Shown in pieces: positions 1 through 4,457 of a DNA stretch of 9,705 bases; within the stretch, counting starts at the first letter, position 1, and every line of letters begins with the position of its first letter. Under the pieces are notes generated by a model. The model saw only the letters and a list, made by a program, of their open reading frames with translations. It searched no databases and was not told the origin of the DNA. Position numbers and translations under genes: made by a program. Source of the stretch: Lutispora sp. (lineage in GTDB: Bacteria > Bacillota > Clostridia > Lutisporales > Lutisporaceae); contig JAUQXG010000384.1 in NCBI GenBank assembly GCA_030834765.1, positions 1 through 9,705 on the forward strand. Direction: 5' to 3'.

Positions 1-1130
1 TTAGGCGCTTTCCACATTATGATTCCATCTTCACCGGTATCTGGATAATAACCTTTTCTAATTCCACAATCATGAAATCCATGTTTTTTATATAAACCTC
101 TCGCCGCCTCATTAGAAGGCCTCACCTCAAGAGTCATTTTCTCAATATTATTATTTTTTGCTTCTTCAATGAGGGCTTTCAACAGCTTTTCTCCTATTTT
201 ACGAGTCCTATAATCTGGATGAACCGCGATATTGGTTATATGGGCTTCATCCATGACAAACCACATCCCGCCATAGCCTATGACTTTATCTGCCACCTTC
301 GCCACATAATATTCCGCCATTTCATTATTCAGCTCACCTATAAATGCACCTTTAGACCAAGGAGTCTTAAAACTCAACTTCTCAACTTCCCAAATATCAT
401 CTATATCTTTTTCTTCCATTTTAGAAATCTCAATGTCCTGCTTTTTTTCATACTCTACTTCTGCTTGAGATTTGCGTATGTAATAAGGCTTAAAGGAATG
501 ATACGTATCTACACGATTCGCATTTATCATTTCATAAGCTAACGCTCCCACAGAAGAAGCCCTAGGCATCATTAGATTATGTGGTGCAATGCTGAAGTTA
601 TCTGCCTTTTCCATCAAGGTATTTTTATAAAGCAGTGCAGCATCCCCCAGGAAGTTTATATGCTCGTCCTTTTCATTTAATATCTCTATGAGCTCTTCAA
701 TGAAAATCGCTCGATAATCTTCCAGCTTTTCCAATCCGTTGTTTTGCCACTGATATAAAGCTGCATAGACCATATTCCTTTGTGCATCCAATATAGGGCA
801 GATTAAGCCTTTTGCATTGTACAAGTTGAATGCAAGTGCATCCAGGGTGAAAACTCCTGCTACAGGCTTCCCTGCTGCCTGTGCTAGGCCTTTTATGGTA
901 GCTGCCCCTATGCGAAGCCCAGTAAAAGAGCCTGGTCCTTTACCGCAAGCAAATGCATCTATATCTGAAATATCTAAATCACAGCCTTGAAGTATCTTGT
1001 CTATCAAAGGCATCAGTTTCTCTGAATGAGTCCACTTATTATTTCGGGTAAACTCCCCCAATAGCCTTCCATCCTCTACAATGGCTACAGTGGCTGTTAT
1101 GGTGGAAGTGTCAATAGCCAGTATTCGCAT
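1..1130 (-). CDS. tsaB-rimI: TsaB-RimI fusion: t6A-synthesis subunit joined to ribosomal-protein N-acetyltransferase (3' end outside window)
   Basis: The frame is open from an ATG at 1128-1130 to the left edge (376 codons seen, no stop), so the gene is 3'-partial, probably by only a few codons. Residues 1-228 are TsaB, the partner of TsaD in making N6-threonylcarbamoyl-adenosine at tRNA position 37: it starts MRILAIDTS, carries GKGPGSFTGLRIG at 63-75 and ends with the usual KPYYIRKSQAE block at 215-225. Residues about 232-376 are a GNAT acetyltransferase of the RimI type: VHPDYR at 303-308, LEVRPSN at 334-340, LYKKHGF at 346-352 and YYPDTGEDG at 361-369. E335 and Y347 fall 12 apart, as the catalytic Glu and Tyr of E. 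coli RimI do. The first Gly of the acetyl-CoA loop (RxxGxG) is Lys311. Such fusions are known in Clostridia. A good Shine-Dalgarno (AAGGGGAGAG) lies 32 nt or less after tsaE, so the two are probably one operon. The TTA at positions 1-3 is out of frame and is not the stop. Confidence 0.93.
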   Translation of the reverse strand, partial: MRILAIDTSTITATVAIVEDGRLLGEFTRNNKWTHSEKLMPLIDKILQGCDLDISDIDAFACGKGPGSFTGLRIGAATIKGLAQAAGKPVAGVFTLDALAFNLYNAKGLICPILDAQRNMVYAALYQWQNNGLEKLEDYRAIFIEELIEILNEKDEHINFLGDAALLYKNTLMEKADNFSIAPHNLMMPRASSVGALAYEMINANRVDTYHSFKPYYIRKSQAEVEYEKKQDIEISKMEEKDIDDIWEVEKLSFKTPWSKGAFIGELNNEMAEYYVAKVADKVIGYGGMWFVMDEAHITNIAVHPDYRTRKIGEKLLKALIEEAKNNNIEKMTLEVRPSNEAARGLYKKHGFHDCGIRKGYYPDTGEDGIIMWKAP

Positions 1131-1162
1131 GATCTTATCTCTCCCCTTATATTTAGGCATCT

Positions 1163-1582
1163 TCAAGATACCTTTATCTCAATCTCTCTTTCATCCTCTA
1201 TCATGGTTCTATTTATTGTAACCCAAATGGCATTGTCTGGTATGATATCTTTTATCAAATCCGCCCATTCTACTACAACTACACCATCACCAAAAAAATA
1301 TTCTTCATAACCAAGCTCCTCCATTTCTTCTGTGTCATTTAATCTATAAACATCAAAATGATATAGCGGCAGCCTTCCATGATATTCATTTATGATGGTA
1401 TAAGTAGGACTCGTAATATAGTCCACAACTTCTAGTCCCTCACCAATTCCTTTAGAAAAAGCAGTCTTTCCTGCACCTAAGTCTCCCACAAGACAAACAA
1501 TATCCCCTTTTTGAAGTCGTTTCCCAATATGCTTCCCAAGCTCAAAGGTTTCCTCCGGATTTTTTGTAACAATTTTTTGCAT
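1163..1582 (-). CDS. tsaE: tRNA t6A biosynthesis ATPase TsaE
   Basis: 139 residues, close to the usual 140-155 of the family. TsaE is the cytoplasmic ATPase that drives the TsaB-TsaD complex in t6A37 formation. The Walker A loop is GDLGAGKT at residues 33-40, followed by SPTYTIINEY at 58-67, HFDVYRL at 75-81 and VVVVEWAD at 101-108, all in family order. The start is supported by GGGAGAGG about 7 nt upstream. It lies directly upstream of tsaB-rimI with a 32-nt gap that contains the next ribosome-binding site, the common Firmicute order tsaE-tsaB-rimI; tsaD may follow beyond the left edge. I could not find a convincing -35/-10 pair in 1583-1720, although that leader holds two hairpins. Confidence 0.95.
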   Translation of the reverse strand: MQKIVTKNPEETFELGKHIGKRLQKGDIVCLVGDLGAGKTAFSKGIGEGLEVVDYITSPTYTIINEYHGRLPLYHFDVYRLNDTEEMEELGYEEYFFGDGVVVVEWADLIKDIIPDNAIWVTINRTMIEDEREIEIKVS

Positions 1583-1587
1583 ATTTA

Positions 1588-1645
1588 CCTCTCCCTGCAG
1601 CTATGCTGCATAAAAATCAAATTGATAAAGGCGAAAGCCTTTTTC
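1588..1645 (-). promoter_or_regulatory. Two hairpins in the tsaE leader, one abutting the ribosome-binding site
   Basis: Read on the minus strand, 1619-1647 forms an 11-bp stem (one A-A mismatch) around TTTC, core AAAGGC/GCCTTT. Then 1596-1610 is a perfect 6-bp repeat, TGCAGC-ATA-GCTGCA, which ends one base before the GGGAGAGG Shine-Dalgarno of tsaE (1588-1595). On the plus strand the first hairpin has a GAAA loop and a short T stretch, but no plus-strand gene precedes it. A role is not shown by the sequence; effects on mRNA stability or translation initiation are possible. Confidence 0.4.
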
Positions 1646-1710
1646 AAACTTTAGCTCAAAATTCATTCTTATTATTTTGCTTTAGTTAGGTTAATTATAT
1701 TTCAATATTA

Positions 1711-1772
1711 AAAAAAAGTATAGAAAAATACCCTAAATGAAAACTGAAATGACCTTTTTCATTTAGAGTATT
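1711..1772 (-). terminator. Intrinsic terminator downstream of ribU
   Basis: Arms 1727-1743 and 1756-1772 pair over 17 positions with one mismatch (C1732/A1767); the core is CTAAATGAAAA against TTTTCATTTAG. On the minus strand the stem is followed by TTTTTCTATAC and then a run of eight T. It begins about 40 nt after the ribU stop codon, the expected place for the end of the ribU transcript. Confidence 0.75.
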
Positions 1773-1814
1773 GATATATTTTTATAGCTCTTCCAAGAGA
1801 GGTTTAAAAAACTT

Positions 1815-2378
1815 TTATGCAGCCTTTCTATTCAATACATGATCTCTTTTTATAAATCTTGCAAGAGGCTTATAAACAAGCAGCACGATGAAGGAGTTTA
1901 CCAAAGACTTCACCACATTGAATGGTATAATGGCTGGCATCAGCAAACCTTTTACGGCATCATAAGGATATCCGTAGAATTTAACTGTAAAGAAAAGGTT
2001 TGATGGAATCATGACGAGAACCATACATAATGAACCTACAAGTAATGCTATCAACGCACCCTTTCTGTTATGAATTTTATTATATATGTTTCCTGATACG
2101 ATTACCAAGGTTCCTGTGGCTATAACATGCATCACAAGTCCCACCCAGCCGCCGGCAGCACTTACTGTAAATGCCTGTATCACAGATACTACAGCAGTCA
2201 TCACAAGTCCAGCAACAGGGCCGTACATGAAGGTTCCTATCAATATAGGCACATCTGCAGGCTCATATTCAAGGAATGTAGCAGCCGGTATGATAGGAAA
2301 TCTTATTAACATCATAAGTACGATAGATAAGGCACATAAGGCTGACATGGTTACTAGTTTTCTGGTTTTTGTTTGCAT
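1815..2378 (-). CDS. ribU: ECF transporter S component, riboflavin-specific (RibU)
   Basis: 187 residues, typical of S components of energy-coupling factor transporters. RibU binds riboflavin in the membrane and works with the shared EcfA/EcfA'/EcfT module, which is not in this window. The protein is mostly hydrophobic with about six membrane segments (roughly residues 8-28, 42-62, 64-76, 80-98, 107-130, 146-170) and a basic C-terminal tail. The diagnostic block FLEYEPADVPILIGTF followed by MYGPVAG lies at residues 35-57. The start has AGGAGGG 6 nt upstream. Substrate assignment rests on two independent signs: the RibU-type motif and the FMN riboswitch directly upstream. It is a single-gene transcription unit bounded by its own promoter and terminator. 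Confidence 0.95.
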   Translation of the reverse strand: MQTKTRKLVTMSALCALSIVLMMLIRFPIIPAATFLEYEPADVPILIGTFMYGPVAGLVMTAVVSVIQAFTVSAAGGWVGLVMHVIATGTLVIVSGNIYNKIHNRKGALIALLVGSLCMVLVMIPSNLFFTVKFYGYPYDAVKGLLMPAIIPFNVVKSLVNSFIVLLVYKPLARFIKRDHVLNRKAA

Positions 2379-2390
2379 AAAAAACCCTCC

Positions 2391-2427
2391 TATAAAATAA
2401 AATAAAGTCCCTGAATATTCAGGGACT
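2391..2427 (-). terminator. Riboswitch-controlled attenuator hairpin before ribU
   Basis: Positions 2406-2427 are a perfect 10-bp inverted repeat, AGTCCCTGAA-TA-TTCAGGGACT, followed on the minus strand by the T-rich TTTATTTTATTTTA, then the ribU Shine-Dalgarno. It lies between the FMN aptamer and the gene. The 5' arm contains TCCCTGAA, which can instead pair with TTCAGGGA at the 5' edge of the aptamer (2585-2592). This is the layout of transcription attenuation: FMN-bound aptamer gives the terminator, unbound gives the antiterminator. Confidence 0.85.
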
Positions 2428-2457
2428 CATGTATCAAAAATCATAAAAAACAAGTTT

Positions 2458-2604
2458 AATACATCTTCTTCCATCCAGACTATACTGTCGGCCTCGGAAT
2501 CTAACCGAGTCTGCGCAATCATCGAAGTACATAACCGAAAATGATTCGCTCGCGGGCTTTACCGCCGGTAGGGAAATACTCCCATCCCTGAAGACTATAT
2601 TGCA
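2458..2604 (-). promoter_or_regulatory. FMN riboswitch (RFN element)
   Basis: On the minus strand the RFN hallmarks appear in order: a P1 5' strand with GTCTTC, then CAGGGATGGGAG, CCTACCGGCGGTAAAGCC, CGCGAGCG, TCCGAGGCCGACAGTATAG, TCTGGATGGAAGAAGATG. The closing P1 pairs AATAT-A-GTCTTC with GAAGAT-GTATT. This aptamer binds flavin mononucleotide and normally turns down flavin synthesis or uptake genes; here it precedes ribU. Control is probably transcriptional, since the attenuator hairpin is followed by a T-rich run and does not include the Shine-Dalgarno. Confidence 0.97.
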
Positions 2605-2628
2605 ATATTCAGTTTTGACTCTAAATAT

Positions 2629-2657
2629 AGTATACTACCGTTGTATACTTTGTGCAA
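2629..2657 (-). promoter_or_regulatory. Promoter of the ribU transcript
   Basis: A sigma-A-type pair on the minus strand: TTGCAC (2652-2657), 17-bp spacer, TATACT (2629-2634). Transcription would start near 2622, some 20 nt before the FMN aptamer. Confidence 0.75.
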
Positions 2658-2686
2658 TAACAAAGTTATTTTTTTAGAAATAATAG

Positions 2687-2714
2687 TTTACTATAGCGAT
2701 TCTAGTGGTATAAT
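2687..2714 (+). promoter_or_regulatory. Promoter of the antisense RNA (plus strand)
   Basis: TTTACT (2687-2692), 16-bp spacer, and a perfect TATAAT (2709-2714) preceded by TGG, which gives an extended -10. No plus-strand protein gene follows for 1.7 kb, but an intrinsic terminator lies about 90 nt downstream, so the product should be a short RNA starting near 2721. Confidence 0.7.
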
Positions 2715-2716
2715 AT

Positions 2717-2754
2717 ATATAAGGTAATCGATACCACAAAGGTGCGGTTGCCAC
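2717..2754 (+). repeat. Left arm of a 37/38-nt inverted repeat framing the toxin locus
   Basis: Fifteen bases (2717-2731, core AAGGTAATCGA) are perfectly repeated in inverse orientation at 2965-2979. After a non-matching 9-base stretch, GGTGCGGTTGCCAC (2741-2754) matches the inverse of 2943-2956 at 12 of 14 positions. The outer 15 bases span the predicted start of the antisense RNA. In the toxin mRNA this arm lies near the 3' end. Confidence 0.85.
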
Positions 2755-2810
2755 AAGTGTGTTTAAATTACTTAATCACTCTGCGTGCGAGGCAGGGTGA
2801 TTATTTTTTT
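2721..2810 (+). ncRNA. Putative type I antitoxin: antisense RNA to the toxin mRNA 3' region
   Basis: Predicted RNA of about 90 nt between an extended -10 promoter (TATAAT at 2709-2714) and an intrinsic terminator ending in seven T at 2810. It runs opposite to the small hydrophobic peptide gene and is fully complementary to that mRNA's 3' untranslated region, ending at the stop codon and last two lysine codons. This convergent 3'-overlap layout is the one known for B. subtilis txpA/RatA and bsrG/SR4. Because of the flanking inverted repeat, its first bases also resemble the toxin mRNA's own 5' leader. The ends are predicted, not measured. Confidence 0.65.
2773..2810 (+). terminator. Intrinsic terminator of the antisense RNA
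   Basis: A 12-bp stem pairs TAATCACTCTGC (2773-2784) with GCAGGGTGATTA (2792-2803), one T-G wobble, with a 7-nt loop, followed at once by seven T (2804-2810). It is directional: on the minus strand no T run follows. Confidence 0.85.
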
Positions 2811-2911
2811 CCTTTTGTTATCGTTTCTATTAAAACAATAATTAAGGAGATCAGCATCAGGATTAGCACTCCAAATTCTATCAAGACTGATATTGTTTGA
2901 TATGTATCCAT
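2801..2911 (-). CDS. Small hydrophobic peptide, putative holin-like type I toxin
   Basis: A 36-residue protein starting MDTYQTISVLIEFG, with one hydrophobic membrane segment (about residues 7-28) and a basic end KGKK. The pattern M-x-x-Y at the start, FG at 13-14, a single membrane helix and a lysine tail fits the Firmicute 'putative holin-like toxin' peptides (Pfam Hol_Tox, related to TxpA/BsrG). These insert into the membrane and are normally silenced by an antisense RNA. The start has a strong AGGAGG (2920-2925) 8 nt upstream. A promoter lies at 2984-3013, a convergent antisense RNA covers the 3' side, and the Shine-Dalgarno is buried in a hairpin. The stop codon overlaps the base of the antisense terminator. 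Toxicity is inferred from family and layout, not shown. Confidence 0.8.
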   Translation of the reverse strand: MDTYQTISVLIEFGVLILMLISLIIVLIETITKGKK

Positions 2912-2916
2912 TTGCA

Positions 2917-2946
2917 CCACCTCCTTTCTTTTATGAAATGAGGTGG
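2917..2946 (-). promoter_or_regulatory. Hairpin sequestering the toxin ribosome-binding site
   Basis: On the minus strand CCACCTC-A-TTTC (2946-2935) faces GAAA-G-GAGGTGG (2928-2917): 11 pairs, one mismatch, 6-nt loop. The 3' arm contains the whole AGGAGG Shine-Dalgarno of the toxin gene, so the folded leader should block translation. The 5' arm shares CCAC with the sequence that can pair to the mRNA 3' end, so the two folds compete. Confidence 0.75.
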
Positions 2947-2979
2947 CAATCACACCCTACCTTTTCGATTACCTTATAT
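2943..2979 (-). repeat. Right arm of the inverted repeat, forming the toxin mRNA 5' leader
   Basis: Inverse copy of 2717-2754: 15 perfect bases (2965-2979), an 8-base non-matching stretch, then 14 bases with two differences (2943-2956). The predicted toxin transcription start (near 2977) falls at its outer end. In the mRNA the two arms can pair in nested order: 13 or more pairs, an internal loop, then 12 Watson-Crick pairs, one U-G and one A-C mismatch. Confidence 0.85.
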
Positions 2980-2983
2980 GTAT

Positions 2984-3013
2984 ATCGTAACAAGTAATGC
3001 CTTTATATGTCAA
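2984..3013 (-). promoter_or_regulatory. Promoter of the small toxin gene
   Basis: A consensus TTGACA (3008-3013), 18-bp spacer and TACGAT (2984-2989) on the minus strand. A start near 2977 gives a leader of about 65 nt beginning with the inverted-repeat arm. Confidence 0.65.
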
Positions 3014-3080
3014 CAGATTTTGAATTCTTAAATACTCATCGGAGGCATGGAATAATTATATGACCCTACGGACGATTTCC

Positions 3081-4238
3081 TTATCTACAAAACACTACTT
3101 TACCATCTATCAATACATGGGTAGTCTTAGAAATCGTATTGAAAGGATGCCCTTCAAATATTACGATATCCGCATCTTTTCCTGTTTCTATACTTCCTAA
3201 TCTGTGCTTTAAACCTAAAACTTCTGCTGCATGAATGGTTATGGCCTTTAATGCTTCCATCTCATCCAAGCCTTCATTGGCTGCCAATCCAGCACATATT
3301 GGAAGGTACTGTATTGGTATAACAGGATGATCTGTCATGATGGCAAATTTCACTCCTGCTTTTGATAATCCTACAGGGGATTTAAAAGTTTTATTGATCA
3401 GCTCATACTTTGATCTGTCACAAAGCTGAGGGCCGCTTACAACGAATTTGCCTTCCTTTGCAAGATAATCTGCAATCAAGTGCCCTTCTGTGCAATGTTC
3501 AAGAGTGATATCCAAATCAAATTCTTTCGCAATGCGAAGCGCGGTAAAAATATCATCCGCTCTATGTGCATGGGCTTTTAGAGGAATTTCTTTATTCAAA
3601 ACAGGCAAAAGGGCTTCCATCTTCATATCATATTCAGGTTTTTTATCTGGCTCTGTTTTGGCTTTTTCAAGCTTTTCTTTATAGATTTTTGCTTTAAAAA
3701 GCTGTTCTCGCAGTATGGCTGCTGTAGCCATTCTTGTGGTAGGTGCTTGTTTTCTATCATTATAAACTCGCTTTGGATTTTCTCCAAAAGCAATTTTCAT
3801 TGCTGCAGGATTTTGTATGATCATATCGTCCACTCTATCCCCATAAGTTTTCATGGTGACAAAGGTACCGCCAATCACATTGGCACTTCCAGGTCCCGTA
3901 CATACTGTGGTGATTCCACCTTCCCGAGCTTCTTGAAATGTTCTATCCATAGGATTAATCGCATCGATGGCTCGTAGATGCGGTGTAACAGGATCTGTAG
4001 CCTCGTTTCCGTCGTCTCCTTCAAAGCCGATGGCATCCTCCCACATTCCAAGGTGACAATGGGCATCAATAAATCCTGGCATCACTAGTTTACCTTCTGC
4101 ATCTATGACTTCAGCATCCGTTGGAATATCAAGATTTTCTCCCACAGCCATAATTTTCCCATGCTCTATTAGGATAGATCCTTTTTCGATTGTATCTCCA
4201 GCCATGGTGTAGATTTTTCCGTTTTTGATATGTATCAC
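3081..4238 (-). CDS. Metal-dependent amidohydrolase (imidazolonepropionase-like family)
   Basis: About 385 residues, the family's usual size. The protein has the amidohydrolase-superfamily plan: a small N-terminal beta domain (IKNGKIYTM...LVMPGFIDAHCHLG), then a metal-binding TIM barrel. Counting from the GTG start, the metal ligands appear to be HCH near 60-62 (PGFIDAHCHLG), KAHAHRADDI near 222-231, LEHCTEGH near 246-253 and TDHP near 303-306, and it ends in the returning beta domain (GSIETGKDADIVIFEGHPF). It fits the COG1228 group of hydrolases acting on cyclic amides or peptide-like bonds; the true substrate cannot be read from sequence. I prefer GTG at 4236-4238, which has GGGGGTG 6 nt upstream and starts the protein at (M)IHIKNGKIYTM. 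An ATG at 4251-4253 would add five residues but has no Shine-Dalgarno. No clear terminator follows, so transcripts may run on toward the toxin locus. Confidence 0.88.
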   Translation of the reverse strand: MIHIKNGKIYTMAGDTIEKGSILIEHGKIMAVGENLDIPTDAEVIDAEGKLVMPGFIDAHCHLGMWEDAIGFEGDDGNEATDPVTPHLRAIDAINPMDRTFQEAREGGITTVCTGPGSANVIGGTFVTMKTYGDRVDDMIIQNPAAMKIAFGENPKRVYNDRKQAPTTRMATAAILREQLFKAKIYKEKLEKAKTEPDKKPEYDMKMEALLPVLNKEIPLKAHAHRADDIFTALRIAKEFDLDITLEHCTEGHLIADYLAKEGKFVVSGPQLCDRSKYELINKTFKSPVGLSKAGVKFAIMTDHPVIPIQYLPICAGLAANEGLDEMEALKAITIHAAEVLGLKHRLGSIETGKDADIVIFEGHPFNTISKTTHVLIDGKVVFCR

Positions 4239-4271
4239 AAAATGCACCCCCATATATTTAATCTCGATAAT

Positions 4272-4280
4272 ATTATATCA
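4272..4280 (-). promoter_or_regulatory. Extended -10 promoter of the amidohydrolase gene
   Basis: TGATATAAT on the minus strand (TATAAT at 4272-4277 with the TG extension). The -35 region is poor (GATCAA-like). The start codon lies about 35-40 nt downstream. Confidence 0.5.
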
Positions 4281-4365
4281 TGGTTTAACAATTATTGATC
4301 TCTAATCACGAAATTTAACAGGGATTTCAGCCTGGTTATTCAGTGCCCATCACTTTTCATTTTTT

Positions 4366-4418
4366 ATACTTATGTCAATAAAAATCTTTATATATATTAC
4401 TTTTATTGACATAAGTAT
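4366..4418. repeat. 18-bp perfect inverted repeat upstream of the ATPase gene
   Basis: Arms 4366-4383 and 4401-4418 are exact inverse copies (TTTTATTGACATAAGTAT on the right arm), separated by 17 bp of A/T-rich DNA. Each arm carries TTGACA pointing outward. The right one serves as a -35 box for the ATPase; the left one has no good -10 at the right distance. There is no T run suited to a terminator, so a protein-binding dyad or a leftover mobile-element end are the main alternatives. Confidence 0.8.
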
Positions 4419-4434
4419 CAGCAAAGTGTAGCAT
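4406..4434 (+). promoter_or_regulatory. Promoter of the ATPase gene, embedded in the inverted repeat
   Basis: TTGACA (4406-4411), 17-bp spacer, TAGCAT (4429-4434). The predicted start near 4441 leaves a leader of under 20 nt containing GGGGAG (4445-4450). A repressor bound to the dyad would cover the -35 box. Confidence 0.6.
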
Positions 4435-4457
4435 AATAGTTATAGGGGAGTGATTTT

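Noticed and set aside
219..542. Plus-strand open frame of about 107 codons
   Set aside because: It lies wholly antisense to the clearly real RimI half of the fusion gene, is low-complexity (I/F/Y/R rich) and has no Shine-Dalgarno.
2086..2400. Plus-strand open frame opposite ribU
   Set aside because: It is a shadow of the ribU coding strand, rich in T/P/I as expected from a reversed membrane protein, and it runs out through the ribU start region.
2656..2675. Plus-strand AATAAC-AAA-GTTATT hairpin followed by T5
   Set aside because: Only A/T-rich 6-bp pairing, no plus-strand gene upstream for it to end, and it overlaps the ribU -35 box on the other strand; not convincing as a terminator.
2801..2911. 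Phage holin remnant
   Set aside because: Despite the family name, there is no endolysin or other phage gene nearby, while dedicated toxin and antisense promoters are present.
2717..2979. Small mobile element (MITE) with terminal inverted repeats
   Set aside because: The repeat arms coincide with the two predicted RNA starts and no matching target-site duplication is seen outside them, so a regulatory explanation fits better.
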